A DNA stretch of 64,000 nt from Pseudoruegeria sp039972875. GTDB taxonomy: Bacteria > Pseudomonadota > Alphaproteobacteria > Rhodobacterales > Rhodobacteraceae. Shown here piece by piece: positions 26,822 to 35,517 of the stretch. The notes below the pieces were generated by a model. It was not told where the DNA came from, did no database searches, and worked only from the letters and a program-made list of their open reading frames with translations. Both the position numbers and the translations under genes were made by a program. The stretch spans positions 86,829 through 150,828 of the forward strand of contig JBDWMA010000024.1 in the NCBI GenBank assembly GCA_039972875.1, given 5' to 3'. Position 1 is the first letter of the stretch, and each line of letters begins with the position of its first letter.

Positions 26822-26854
26822 GAAAGATCGAGTGATAGATCCACTCGATCTTTC
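26822..26854. terminator. Bidirectional hairpin terminator ending the corrin operon
   Basis: A perfect 13-base inverted repeat GAAAGATCGAGTG/CACTCGATCTTTC with a seven-base loop sits between the convergent unknown gene and the PatB-like gene. The stem ends with short T-rich and A-rich flanks, suiting termination from both sides. Confidence 0.8.
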
Positions 26855-26889
26855 TTACATCTCATGAAAGCACTATAGCGCTGCGGTCA

Positions 26890-28080
26890 CTACTGGAGAT
26901 CAGAAAATGCCGTTTGCAATCGATCGACCGCCTCTTGGACGTTGACGCGGGGGGTGCCAATGTTGAACCGCATGAAGCTTTCTCCTCCGATCCCGAGTGT
27001 ATGACCAGGCGTTGCCGCAATCTCAGCAGATTTGTAGATCCGGCTGTGAATTTCCGCGCGATCCATGCCCGTTCCAGCAAAGTCTACCCAAGATAGGTAA
27101 GTCGACTGCATTGGCATCGGGGCAATGCCCGGTATCGCGGCCAGCCCTTCGGTCAACAGCGCTGCGTTTGCGGCCAAATAGGCGCATAATTCGTCCACCC
27201 ATTGCGCACCGTCGTCGGAGTAGGCAGCTTTGGTCAGAAGAACACCAAATAGATTGGGGCTGATGTCAAAGCTTCTGTGGAAAGCCGCGAAAGCCTTGCG
27301 TAATTCAGAGTCTGGTATGGACACACAACCGGTTCTGGCTCCAGCGATGTTAAAGGTCTTTGAGCCAGAGGTTGTCATGATCAATCGATCTTTAATTTCC
27401 GGTGCGGCGATAGGCATGGGGATATGTTTATGGCCGGGAAACACCAGATCGTGGTGGATCTCGTCTGAGACAATAAGTAGATCATGTTTTATGCAAAACG
27501 CAGCTAAATCGGTCAGTTCTTGTTGGGTCCAGACGCGGCCTGCTGGATTGTGTGGCGAACTGACAAGGATCATCCGCTCTTTTCCAGTCATCAAGCCTTC
27601 ATAAGCCGCGAAGTCCATTTCATAGAGGCCGTCGCGTTGAACAAGGGGCAACTCGGTCAAGGTCCGTCTCGTCTTTTTTACTTTTACGCCAAATTCATGA
27701 TACACGGGCGAAAACACTGCGATATGATCGGTAACATCGGTAAAGCATTGGATTGTCATAGCAATCCCATGGCCCAAGCCAAAAGTCGTAAACATCCATT
27801 CTGGGTCCGCCTTCCAGCCGTGGCGGGTTTCCATCCAATTGGCGACAGCGTCATAATATGCGGGCATGCCTGAGAAGTACCCGTAATTTGCAATATCGAT
27901 CTGTTTTCGCAGCGCGGATTGCAGAAACTCAGGTGCCGCAAAATCCATATCGGCGATCCACATGGCCAAACCATTCTCAGGAGGGACCCCAAAAGCGGCT
28001 TCCATCCCGTCCCATTTGGCGGAATTTGTCCCGCGTCGGTCTATGACTGTGTCAAATGAAGTGGAATTTGTTGGGTTCAT
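26890..28080 (-). CDS. MalY/PatB-type PLP C-S lyase / aminotransferase
   Basis: A 396-residue fold-type I PLP enzyme. The opening FDTVIDRRGTNSAKWDGM and the ADMDFAAP segment are characteristic of MalY/PatB cystathionine beta-lyases, as are SPHNPAGRVW (PLP and substrate contact), VSDEIHHDL (pyridine-N aspartate) and TSGSKTFNIAGAR (Schiff-base lysine). The enzyme probably cleaves C-S bonds of cystathionine or cysteine conjugates. It is transcribed alone, divergent from def with a 95-base intergenic region. Confidence 0.9.
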   Translation of the reverse strand: MNPTNSTSFDTVIDRRGTNSAKWDGMEAAFGVPPENGLAMWIADMDFAAPEFLQSALRKQIDIANYGYFSGMPAYYDAVANWMETRHGWKADPEWMFTTFGLGHGIAMTIQCFTDVTDHIAVFSPVYHEFGVKVKKTRRTLTELPLVQRDGLYEMDFAAYEGLMTGKERMILVSSPHNPAGRVWTQQELTDLAAFCIKHDLLIVSDEIHHDLVFPGHKHIPMPIAAPEIKDRLIMTTSGSKTFNIAGARTGCVSIPDSELRKAFAAFHRSFDISPNLFGVLLTKAAYSDDGAQWVDELCAYLAANAALLTEGLAAIPGIAPMPMQSTYLSWVDFAGTGMDRAEIHSRIYKSAEIAATPGHTLGIGGESFMRFNIGTPRVNVQEAVDRLQTAFSDLQ

Positions 28081-28175
28081 TGGGGCTCTCCGGATAAATT
28101 TTCCTCAAGCTAATCTTTCCGATGCGGAGTGCAAGAGCGTTGCACGTTGCGTCTTGTTGGCCTAAATGATCTGCC

Positions 28176-28697
28176 ATGAGCATTCGACCGATCTTGATCC
28201 ATCCCGATCCGCGCCTGAAAAAGGTAGCCGAAGCCGTTGACGGCGTATCACCTGAGCTGAAAAAGCTGGCCGATGATATGCTTGAGACTATGTATGACGC
28301 CCCCGGAATCGGATTGGCGGCGCCTCAGCTTGGGATCTCAAAACGTATTATCGTCATGGACTGTGTGAACACTGAGGGTGAGGCTCCTGCGCCCATGGTG
28401 ATGGTTAATCCAGAGGTTCTCTGGTCTTCTGAGGAAACCAGTGTTTACGAGGAAGGGTGTCTTTCAATTCCTGATCAATATGCCGATGTCACGCGCCCGA
28501 CCGAGGTTGAGGTCCGTTGGACCGCCATCGATGGTGCGGCGCAATCTGGGAAATTTGGTGAATTATGGGCCACCTGCGTACAACATGAAATCGATCACTT
28601 GGACGGAAAATTGTTCATTGATTACCTGAAACCGCTGAAACGACAGATGATCACACGCAAAATGCAAAAGCTAAAACGCGAAAAGGCCCGCGCATGA
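28176..28697 (+). CDS. def: Peptide deformylase (active)
   Basis: Removes the formyl group from the N-terminal methionine of nascent proteins. The 173-residue protein holds all three motifs: GIGLAAPQ (44-51), EGCLS (93-97, metal ligand C95) and HEIDH (137-141, metal-ligand histidines and catalytic glutamate). It is the first gene of a def, def-like, fmt operon with four-base overlaps at each junction. This tight def-fmt order matches the shared formylation-deformylation function. Confidence 0.97.
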   Translation: MSIRPILIHPDPRLKKVAEAVDGVSPELKKLADDMLETMYDAPGIGLAAPQLGISKRIIVMDCVNTEGEAPAPMVMVNPEVLWSSEETSVYEEGCLSIPDQYADVTRPTEVEVRWTAIDGAAQSGKFGELWATCVQHEIDHLDGKLFIDYLKPLKRQMITRKMQKLKREKARA

Positions 28698-29197
28698 CGT
28701 CCCGTACATGTCTACCGTATCCGGATAAACGGTTGCGGACAGCCGCGGCACCGGTCACCGAAATCACAGATGAGATTCGCGGCCACTGGCAGGATATGAT
28801 CGACACGATGGAGGTCATGCCCGGTGTGGGACTTGGCGCACCACAGATCGGTGTGATGTTGCGGCTGGCCGTTGTTGATGCCTCTGAAGAGCGGGGGCAG
28901 GCGGTTCGAATGGCCAATCCTGAAATCCTGCATGCGTCGGCGAAACTACGCCCCCATGAGGAAGCAAGCCCAAATCTGCCTGGCGTCTCTGCTGTCATCG
29001 AACGCCCACGTGCGGTCACCGTTCGTTTTATGAACGAGCAGGGTGAAGTTGAAGAGCGGGATTTTGTTAGCCTTTGGGCAACGTCTGTGCAGCACCAGAT
29101 TGATCATTTGAATGGTAAGCTTTTTATCGACCATCTTAAACCTTTGAAACGCCAGATGTTGATCAAGAAATCTCAGAAATCTAGGAAGACCCGATGA
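28694..29197 (+). CDS. Peptide deformylase-like protein lacking catalytic residues
   Basis: A 167-residue deformylase paralogue with the fold clearly kept (GVGLGAPQ at 44-51 and HLNGKLFIDHLKPLKRQM near the end). However, motif 2 reads EASPNLPG where active enzymes have EGCLS, so the metal-ligand cysteine is gone, and motif 3 reads HQIDH (134-138), replacing the catalytic glutamate with glutamine. The protein therefore cannot work as a standard deformylase. It overlaps both def and fmt by four bases, and the frame is intact, so it is kept as a protein and may have a binding or regulatory role. Confidence 0.88.
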   Translation: MTSRTCLPYPDKRLRTAAAPVTEITDEIRGHWQDMIDTMEVMPGVGLGAPQIGVMLRLAVVDASEERGQAVRMANPEILHASAKLRPHEEASPNLPGVSAVIERPRAVTVRFMNEQGEVEERDFVSLWATSVQHQIDHLNGKLFIDHLKPLKRQMLIKKSQKSRKTR

Positions 29198-30093
29198 AAG
29201 TTGTGTTCATGGGGACGCCGGATTTTTCCGTGCCCGTGCTCGAAGCATTGGTTGAGGCCGGGCATGAAATTGTCTGTGTTTATTGTCAGCCACCGCGCCC
29301 CGCGGGGCGCGGTAAAAAGGATCGGCCTACCCCGGTACATGCCCGCGCTGATGCGCTTGGTTTACCGGTTCGTCACCCGGTGAGTTTAAAAAACGAGGAA
29401 GCGCAGTCGGAATTTTCGGCGTTGAACGCAGATATAGCGGTTGTTGTCGCCTATGGTTTGATTTTGCCTCAGGCTATTCTTGATGCTCCAACACGTGGCT
29501 GTTTGAACATTCATGCATCTTTGCTGCCGCGTTGGCGTGGTGCTGCGCCCATTCATCGTGCGGTCATGGCGGGTGATACTGAGTCGGGAGTTTGTATTAT
29601 GCAAATGGATGCCGGTTTGGATACGGGTGACGTCCTTGCCCGCAGCATACTCCCTATTGGTGTCACGGAAACAACCGCGCAATTGCACGATCGCCTGTCC
29701 ATTCTTGGTGCCGCGGAAATCGTCAACTCACTTGCGGCCATTGATCAACTGGTACCTGTACCCCAACCGACCGATGGGATCACCTATGCCCACAAAATCA
29801 ATAAAGCTGAGGCCCGCATCGATTGGACCACCTCTGCCCAAGAGGTAGATCGCAAGATCCGGGGTCTTTCGCCTTTTCCGGGCGCTTGGTGCCAAAGTGG
29901 AGACGAACGGCTGAAACTTTTGGCATCTTGTCAGATCGATGGGGATGGTTCCCCCGGAGAAGTCTTGGACGCCCTCACAATTGCTTGCAGCTCTGGGGCG
30001 GTGAGCATCACCAGAGCACAACGTCACGGAAAACGGGCTATGGATGTACAAGAGCTCTTGTTGGGGTTCACGCCCAATAACCCTTTAACCTGA
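29194..30093 (+). CDS. fmt: Methionyl-tRNA formyltransferase
   Basis: Formylates the methionine on initiator tRNA using 10-formyl-tetrahydrofolate. The 299-residue protein has VVFMGTPDFSVPVLEAL, the catalytic-site segment NIHASLLPRWRGAAPIHRA, MDAGLDTGD and the C-terminal FMT domain with HKINKAEARIDW. Its ATG overlaps the def-like stop by four bases. Two 20-base direct repeats lie just after its stop. Confidence 0.97.
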   Translation: MKVVFMGTPDFSVPVLEALVEAGHEIVCVYCQPPRPAGRGKKDRPTPVHARADALGLPVRHPVSLKNEEAQSEFSALNADIAVVVAYGLILPQAILDAPTRGCLNIHASLLPRWRGAAPIHRAVMAGDTESGVCIMQMDAGLDTGDVLARSILPIGVTETTAQLHDRLSILGAAEIVNSLAAIDQLVPVPQPTDGITYAHKINKAEARIDWTTSAQEVDRKIRGLSPFPGAWCQSGDERLKLLASCQIDGDGSPGEVLDALTIACSSGAVSITRAQRHGKRAMDVQELLLGFTPNNPLT

Positions 30094-30102
30094 TTTCAGC
30101 TT

Positions 30103-30142
30103 AATAAAAATCTGCCGGAACCAATAAAAATCTGGCGGTCCC
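30103..30142. repeat. Two tandem 20-base direct repeats upstream of the stress membrane gene
   Basis: The unit AATAAAAATCTGCCGGAACC at 30103-30122 recurs as AATAAAAATCTGGCGGTCCC at 30123-30142, with 17 of 20 bases identical. The period of 20 bases equals about two helical turns. The repeats lie between fmt and the GlsB/YeaQ-like gene and immediately precede a perfect palindrome, so they could be tandem protein-binding sites or a local duplication. Confidence 0.7.
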
Positions 30143-30155
30143 ACCTAATTTAGGT
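30143..30155. promoter_or_regulatory. Perfect 13-base palindrome, possible operator
   Basis: ACCTAA-T-TTAGGT lies directly after the tandem repeats and 33 bases before the ATG of the GlsB/YeaQ-like gene. Its symmetry and position suit a dimeric regulator near the promoter. No regulator is identified. Confidence 0.45.
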
Positions 30156-30188
30156 AACGCTTCAAACATACAAAACCGGAGCGGTGCT

Positions 30189-30425
30189 ATGTCTGTACTT
30201 ATGTTATTGATCGTTGGGGCGGCGGCGGGTTTCATTGCCACCCGTGTCATGGACATTGAGGCGAGCGTGCCGGTGACTATTGCCGTAGGTGTAATCGGTG
30301 CATTGGTTGGCGGTCTGATTTTGCGGGTTGTGTTGGCCGCATTTGGCATGCTCTCTGGTTTTTTGGGTGCAATCCTTGGGGCACTCTTGTTGATTTGGAT
30401 TTATCAGACCTATTTCAACAAATGA
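30189..30425 (+). CDS. GlsB/YeaQ/YmgE-like small membrane protein
   Basis: A 78-residue glycine-rich hydrophobic protein with three transmembrane segments (about 3-16, 28-47 and 50-73). The pattern of AAAGFIATRVMD, IGALVGGLILR and FLGAILGALLLIWIY matches the transglycosylase-associated (GlsB/YeaQ/YmgE) family, which is often stress-induced; biochemical function is unknown. CCGGAGCGGTGCT provides a weak ribosome binding site. Its 3' end overlaps the convergent TRIC-like gene by 16 bases. Confidence 0.82.
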   Translation: MSVLMLLIVGAAAGFIATRVMDIEASVPVTIAVGVIGALVGGLILRVVLAAFGMLSGFLGAILGALLLIWIYQTYFNK

Positions 30426-31051
30426 TCAGAGTCTCGTTTTGGTTGGGATTTGTACACTGGCAATTTCCAACCGAGTGTGATGCTGCCAGCCCGTAGGATG
30501 AACGTAACCACGGCCGTGCTGACCATCGCGATATATAGTGGCCAATCCAAAAATAAGACGACAAGCCCCGCAACGGCGCCACTCATACAGGCTGTTGCAT
30601 AGATCTCGCCTTGCTTGAGGACGAGCGGAACCTCATTGGCGACAACATCCCGCATCAAGCCACCCAGCGTGCCGGTAATGATGCTCATGACGATAATAAT
30701 CGGGCCAGAATGCCCCATCGATTGGGTCACCCCAAAACCAACGGTAACAGCCACAGCCAGAGCAACCGCATCTAGCCAAACAATCCAGGTTTTCCGACTG
30801 TCCACCAAATGCGCGGTGAAATAGACAACCACGGAGGCCAGTGTGGCAAGGCCGAGATAGCTCGGGCTGTCGATCCAAAATACCGGATCACGATTCAGCA
30901 AGATGTCTCTGATTGTTCCACCACCGATGGCGGTGAGGGATCCCAAAAATATGAATCCGATGATATCCAGCTGCGCGCGACTCGCGACCAGAGCGCCGGT
31001 CATCGCAAAAACGATAACCGCTGTATGGTCCAAAAGAGCAAATCCGGTCAC
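30410..31051 (-). CDS. TRIC-type cation channel family protein (UPF0126/YadS)
   Basis: A 213-residue membrane protein with seven predicted helices arranged as two three-helix repeats plus one. The first repeat has DHTAVIVFAMTGALVASRA and GGGTIRDILLNRDP; the second has MSIITGTLGGLMRDVVANEVP. The duplicated GGxxRD motif is the hallmark of bacterial TRIC channels, which conduct monovalent cations. Its start overlaps the rnhA stop by four bases. Confidence 0.92.
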   Translation of the reverse strand: MTGFALLDHTAVIVFAMTGALVASRAQLDIIGFIFLGSLTAIGGGTIRDILLNRDPVFWIDSPSYLGLATLASVVVYFTAHLVDSRKTWIVWLDAVALAVAVTVGFGVTQSMGHSGPIIIVMSIITGTLGGLMRDVVANEVPLVLKQGEIYATACMSGAVAGLVVLFLDWPLYIAMVSTAVVTFILRAGSITLGWKLPVYKSQPKRDSDHLLK

Positions 31052-31521
31052 GCGGAGCCCTTGGTTTTTTTCGGTTTGTACGGTGCCATTCCAGCCCGGG
31101 CAAGCTCATCGGCTTTTTCGTTCTCGGGATGACCCGCGTGGCCTTTAACCCACTCCCATGTCACTCGATGCCGTGCTTGAGCCTCGTCCAGCCTGCGCCA
31201 CAGATCCTCGTTTTTAACGGGTTTTCTGGTCGATGTTTTCCAGCCGTTTTTCTTCCAACCAAACATCCATTGGGTGATGCCACCCTTGACGTAGGCACTG
31301 TCGGTTACAACGGTCACTGTGCTGGGACGTTCTAATGCCTCTAGCGCATTGATCGCGGCCAACATTTCCATCCGGTTGTTGGTGGTTTCAACTTCGCCGC
31401 CCTTAAGCTCACGGGTTTTTAGAACCGCGTCGTCATTCCGGGCGATCAATAGGGCACCCCAACCGCCGGGGCCGGGATTTCCGGAGCATGCTCCGTCGGT
31501 ATATGCGTATAATTTTGCCAT
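31048..31521 (-). CDS. rnhA: Ribonuclease HI
   Basis: Degrades the RNA strand of RNA-DNA hybrids. The 157-residue protein has the acidic active site: YTDGACSGNPGPGGW (D9), the glutamate of TTNNRMEMLAA, VVTDSAYVKGG, and the final aspartate near NEKADELARAG. Length and motif spacing are normal. It precedes the TRIC-like gene with an ATGA overlap and follows the DUF3429 gene by 72 bases. Confidence 0.97.
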   Translation of the reverse strand: MAKLYAYTDGACSGNPGPGGWGALLIARNDDAVLKTRELKGGEVETTNNRMEMLAAINALEALERPSTVTVVTDSAYVKGGITQWMFGWKKNGWKTSTRKPVKNEDLWRRLDEAQARHRVTWEWVKGHAGHPENEKADELARAGMAPYKPKKTKGSA

Positions 31522-31593
31522 GGCGCTCTGTTAGTTGATTGTCTGACAGAGTGCCAGACAAACTCAAATTGACCTAAGGGTTTTCAGGCGGTT

Positions 31594-32046
31594 CTAAAAA
31601 TGGATTCCGATGTACAAACAGCCCAGAACCACAGCCGTTAATAAACTGCGTAGCCACATCCACCATCTCGGGGCAATGGTTCCATACCAAAAGTAAAAAT
31701 CGAACAGCAACAAGACTGAAAAGCCCTCAATCAACGCCCAGAGTGGATCTTGAACTCCGCTGCTCACGGCGAAAAATGCCCAAAGCGCCGGAAAGACGGA
31801 TAGGCAGTAGCCGATTGTTGCAGGTCGCCCTGCGGTTTGAGCGGCAAATCCCCAAAGAACCCCTGACATAAAGCACAATATGACAATGCCATACCCGTGC
31901 AGCACGGTGGTGCCTGACAGGCGCGATGGGAGTAAACCCCGTAATGGGCTGGTCAAATCTGGAAGCAAGTGACTTAAGGCACCCCAGACAAAGGGCAACA
32001 GCCCTGCCAAGCCCAGATATAACGCGGCTTTAGGGATGCGTCTCAT
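31594..32046 (-). CDS. DUF3429 membrane protein
   Basis: A 150-residue protein with five hydrophobic segments, consistent with the DUF3429 family: an opening ALYLGLAGLLPFVWGA, then the GYGIVILCFMSGVLWGFA segment and LLFDFYFWYGTIAPRWW. Function unknown. Its start overlaps the ispH stop by four bases, so it is translationally coupled to isoprenoid biosynthesis, though that may only reflect packing. Confidence 0.82.
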   Translation of the reverse strand: MRRIPKAALYLGLAGLLPFVWGALSHLLPDLTSPLRGLLPSRLSGTTVLHGYGIVILCFMSGVLWGFAAQTAGRPATIGYCLSVFPALWAFFAVSSGVQDPLWALIEGFSVLLLFDFYFWYGTIAPRWWMWLRSLLTAVVLGCLYIGIHF

Positions 32047-32999
32047 ACGGCTGGAATGCGCAGAACGCGTGGAACTTTGAATTCGACGTTCTCCTCGGCG
32101 GTTTCCACCAGTTCTACGGTTACGTTATAGCGGGCACGAAAGGCGTCCACGACTTCGTTGACAAGCACTTCGGGCGCCGATGCACCGGCCGTCAAACCAA
32201 GCGTATTGATGCCGTCTAATGCGCGCCAATCGATGTCCTTGGCGCGCTGTACAAGTTGCGAATATTGACAGCCAGCCGCGGCTCCAACTTCTACCAGACG
32301 TTTTGAATTGGATGAATTTGGTGCGCCAATAACCAGTATCGCGTCACATTGCCCGGCCATTTCTTTAACCGCGTGTTGGCGGTTGGTCGTGGCGTAGCAA
32401 ATATCTTCTTTATGGGGGCCGACAATAGTTGGAAAACGATCGTTCAACGCTTTGACGACATTCGCAGTATCATCAATAGAGAGCGTCGTCTGTGTAATAT
32501 AGGCCAATTTGTTTTGATCCCGCACCGAGAGTGTCGCGACATCCTCTGGCGTTTCAACCAGAAGAACCTCCCCCTCGGGCAGTTGCCCCATTGTGCCAAC
32601 CGTTTCAGGGTGGCCTTCGTGTCCGATCATGACCATTTGTAGCCCGTTTTCATGATGACGCTCAGCCTCAATGTGGACTTTGGACACCAAGGGGCATGTG
32701 GCATCGACAAAAATCATTTCACGGGCTTCTGCGGCGGCAGGAACTGATTTTGGCACACCATGGGCCGAAAAAATGACGGGGCGATCCAGCGGGCATTCGT
32801 CCAGTTCTTCGACAAAGACCGCGCCTTTGTTTCGTAACCCATCTACAACAAATTTATTGTGCACGATTTCATGGCGTACATAGACGGGCGCGCCCCATTT
32901 TTCGAGGGCGAGCTCTACGATCTTAATGGCGCGTACAACACCGGCGCAAAAACCACGCGGTGCTGCGAGGTAAAGGGTCAGAGGTGGTTTGGTCATCAA
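32043..32999 (-). CDS. ispH: 4-hydroxy-3-methylbut-2-enyl diphosphate reductase
   Basis: The last step of the MEP isoprenoid pathway, reducing HMBPP to IPP and DMAPP with a [4Fe-4S] enzyme. The 318-residue protein has the cluster and active-site segments PRGFCAGVVRAIKI (first Cys), FVDATCPLVSKVH (second Cys) and the third region around GAPNSSNSKRL, plus the histidine motifs SAHGVPKSV and GHEGHPETVG. Start at the first ATG (32999) or the one immediately following. It heads the ispH, DUF3429, rnhA, TRIC string. Confidence 0.97.
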   Translation of the reverse strand: MMTKPPLTLYLAAPRGFCAGVVRAIKIVELALEKWGAPVYVRHEIVHNKFVVDGLRNKGAVFVEELDECPLDRPVIFSAHGVPKSVPAAAEAREMIFVDATCPLVSKVHIEAERHHENGLQMVMIGHEGHPETVGTMGQLPEGEVLLVETPEDVATLSVRDQNKLAYITQTTLSIDDTANVVKALNDRFPTIVGPHKEDICYATTNRQHAVKEMAGQCDAILVIGAPNSSNSKRLVEVGAAAGCQYSQLVQRAKDIDWRALDGINTLGLTAGASAPEVLVNEVVDAFRARYNVTVELVETAEENVEFKVPRVLRIPAV

Positions 33000-33270
33000 C
33001 GGCTTTCCTGCGAATTGTTGTGCAAAGATGTAGACCGTTTACCGCCCTTGGCCAAGTCGGTTTGCAATGTGATCGCAGTCTTTGCGGCCTCATGCAGTGT
33101 CGTGGGCGTTGATTTGCTAATACAAAAGCTGCGAAGTGGAATATTTGGTGCGCTGGCCAACGGTTGATTTTCTGCTGGTCAAAAACAAAACCGTTTATCG
33201 TGTTGAAATTCGGCTCTGCCCACGATCCTATGTGTCAAAATCTAATCCCTTCTTCGATAGGTTGCCTACA

Positions 33271-34068
33271 ATGACAGACCTCGACACTGCTTATGCCAAT
33301 GCAGATTTCATTTCTGGTGCAGATCAATATCCGCTTCGATGGGAAGAAGCTGCCCATGAATGGCGCGAGATTGAACTGGCCGTGGGGCGCGCGCGTCTGA
33401 ATATTCCATATGGAGCAAATTCAAGGAACAGTTTTGATCTGTTTTTGCCCTCTGGGCGTCCTGAAGGGGTCATGGTCTTTGTTCATGGTGGGTACTGGCG
33501 ACGGTTTGATAATAAATACTGGTCGCATTTTGCCGCCGGTGCGACCGCACGGGATTGGGCGGTGGCCATGCCTGCCTATACTTTGGCACCTGAAGCACGC
33601 ATTTCAGAGATCACCGATGAAATTTGCAAGGCCGTTGAGAGGGTCGCCGCAGATGTATTGGGCCCCATTGTTTTGGTGGGCCACTCTGCCGGCGGGCATT
33701 TGGTATCGCGGATGCTATGTGAGGATGTGGGGCTGGATCAAGCCGTAGCCCACCGGATCCGTCATGTGGTTCCGATCTCTCCGGTATCTGATTTGCGTCC
33801 TTTGATTGAAACGCGCATGAATTTGGATCTTTGCATTGATGTAGATGAGGCCGCCGCAGAAAGCCCAATTTTGCATGTTCCGCAGATCTGCCCGGTTACG
33901 GTGTGGGTTGGGGCTGAGGAACGCCCAGTGTTTCTGGATCAGGCGCGTTGGTTGGCTGAGGCTTGGCCTGATGCAACGCTTCGGATTGATCCAGGTCGCC
34001 ACCATTTCGATGTGATCGATGGGTTGTACGATCCAGACAGTCCCATGATGAAGGCCATTTTGGGTTAA
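33271..34068 (+). CDS. Alpha/beta hydrolase, kynurenine formamidase-like
   Basis: A 265-residue alpha/beta hydrolase. The oxyanion-hole motif VFVHGGYWRRFD and the nucleophile elbow LVGHSAGGHL (Ser) are clear, and GRHHFDVIDGL supplies the catalytic histidine. This set resembles the arylformamidase and esterase-type family with an HGGxW motif. No kynurenine pathway gene is near, so the substrate is open. The ATG at 33271 is favoured because the protein then begins MTDLDTAYAN, a family-like start. Its 3' end overlaps the convergent peptidase gene by four bases. Confidence 0.85.
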   Translation: MTDLDTAYANADFISGADQYPLRWEEAAHEWREIELAVGRARLNIPYGANSRNSFDLFLPSGRPEGVMVFVHGGYWRRFDNKYWSHFAAGATARDWAVAMPAYTLAPEARISEITDEICKAVERVAADVLGPIVLVGHSAGGHLVSRMLCEDVGLDQAVAHRIRHVVPISPVSDLRPLIETRMNLDLCIDVDEAAAESPILHVPQICPVTVWVGAEERPVFLDQARWLAEAWPDATLRIDPGRHHFDVIDGLYDPDSPMMKAILG

Positions 34069-35087
34069 TCTTTCGATGTTCCGAACCGTTCAGACCAGCT
34101 CTGTGGCATCCCTAATGGTGCGGCAGAGGCGGCATGGATCCCTCGGGCAATTGCGCGTGCCACACAGAGCGCTGCGGCATGCCCCAATAATAACGGATCA
34201 GTCACTTCGTCCTCTAGGGGGATTGCGCCGGTGCTGATAGCAAACATTAGATCGCCGTCAAAGGGAGTATGCGAAGGATAGAGCGCCCGAGCAAAGCCAT
34301 CATGCGCCGCGGTGGCCATACGCTGGGCCTGTGCCTGCGTTAAATCTGCATCTGTGGCGACAATCCCAATAGTGGTGTTTTTCGTGGGCCCGCCTTTGAT
34401 GGTGGGCAGGCTTTCAGGTGCATACGCCGCCTGAGGGGCAAGGCCAACGCCACCAAATTCCGAATTCATCTCAAAAGGGGCGGCCCAAAAATGCGGACCA
34501 TTGGCAACGATAGGGCTTCCTAATGCGTTGACGGCAATGATCGCACCAACAGTCTGTCCGCTCGGCAAAATAACCGAAGCCGACCCTAATCCACCTCGTA
34601 GGGTGGCGGTGGTTGCACCAAATCCGGCCCCGATGGATCCCAAAGGAAAAGAAGTTGTCGCGTTGGCCAGCGCGGCGCGTCCCAGTTGCGCATAGGGATT
34701 TTGCTCCCAGTTTTTGTCGCCGCCATTGGTTAAATCGAATAGGATTGCGGCGGGAACAATAGGAACCCTTTGATCGCCTACCAGAAAACCGCGATCTTGC
34801 AGGCGCAAGGCATCCACGACACCGGATGCTGCGTCTAAACCAAAGGCAGACCCGCCAGAGAGGACAAGCGCGTCCACTTTTTGAACGGTCTTGTCCGGTG
34901 CCAAAAGGTCTGTTTCTCTTGTTCCTGGTGCCCCGCCCATGACGTGTACTGCTGTTGTCATAGGCTCCTGACCAATCAAAACAGTACTGCCAGATCTGAG
35001 GGTTGAGTCTGATGCATTTCCGATGCGCAAACCTGCAACATCGGTAATGAGGTTTTGCGCGCCGGGGACGAGCTGATTGTGGGACAT
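34065..35087 (-). CDS. P1 family (DmpA-like) peptidase
   Basis: A 340-residue Ntn-fold hydrolase of the S58/DmpA-type aminopeptidase superfamily. Characteristic segments are NLITDVAGLRIGNA, GGAPGTRETDLL, VDALVLSGGSAFGLDAASGV and VGAIIAVNALGSP before the autoprocessing region, which is not closely conserved. Such proteins self-cleave to alpha and beta chains; the nucleophile is probably the small residue after the NALG segment. The ATG at 35087 was preferred to one 19 codons upstream since the family starts near LVPGAQNLITDV. Confidence 0.85.
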   Translation of the reverse strand: MSHNQLVPGAQNLITDVAGLRIGNASDSTLRSGSTVLIGQEPMTTAVHVMGGAPGTRETDLLAPDKTVQKVDALVLSGGSAFGLDAASGVVDALRLQDRGFLVGDQRVPIVPAAILFDLTNGGDKNWEQNPYAQLGRAALANATTSFPLGSIGAGFGATTATLRGGLGSASVILPSGQTVGAIIAVNALGSPIVANGPHFWAAPFEMNSEFGGVGLAPQAAYAPESLPTIKGGPTKNTTIGIVATDADLTQAQAQRMATAAHDGFARALYPSHTPFDGDLMFAISTGAIPLEDEVTDPLLLGHAAALCVARAIARGIHAASAAPLGMPQSWSERFGTSKD

Positions 35088-35240
35088 TTTGCGGCCTATA
35101 ATGCTGAATTGTTGGAAAGAGAGTAGGCACGTTTTCAGATGCATTACAGCGCCCAGACTGAAAATATCACCTAAAATCGTGGCAATACAGAGTTGGAACC
35201 TCTACCTATCCACAGAACGATACAAAGGAATTGCGGACAA

Positions 35241-35510
35241 ATGATTGCGCTTTTGCGTCTTGGGGTGATCGGAGCGGTTGTTTTAACGGTGGTCTATATC
35301 ATCGTTTCGCTTTATTCGCGCTCCGTAAGGCGTGGAAAACTGGAACGGCGATTTGATGAAGAGGGGCATCCAACCAAAAGTCGGGATGCCTTTATAACCG
35401 CAGGGCTTGCGGATTATGAAAAATCACTACGCCGAAAGCTGATCCTGTTGGTCTATATTATCCCAGTTTTGGTGGTCGCCATGCTGGTCTATCTGATGAA
35501 TTTTACGTGA
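35241..35510 (+). CDS. Small two-helix membrane protein, partner of DUF1523 gene
   Basis: An 89-residue protein with an N-terminal transmembrane helix (about 3-25), a charged middle (RRGKLERRFDEEGHPTKS) and a second helix near the C-terminus (about 65-86). I do not recognise the family beyond its occurrence beside DUF1523 genes in Rhodobacteraceae, which is recalled rather than searched. It ends seven bases before the DUF1523 start, so the pair forms an operon. A near-consensus DnaA-type nonamer (CTATCCACA) upstream is probably chance. Confidence 0.65.
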   Translation: MIALLRLGVIGAVVLTVVYIIVSLYSRSVRRGKLERRFDEEGHPTKSRDAFITAGLADYEKSLRRKLILLVYIIPVLVVAMLVYLMNFT

Positions 35511-35517
35511 GGAAATA

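Noticed and set aside
35205..35213. CTATCCACA as a DnaA box before the DUF1523 pair
   Set aside because: One mismatch to consensus and no partner site; expected by chance.
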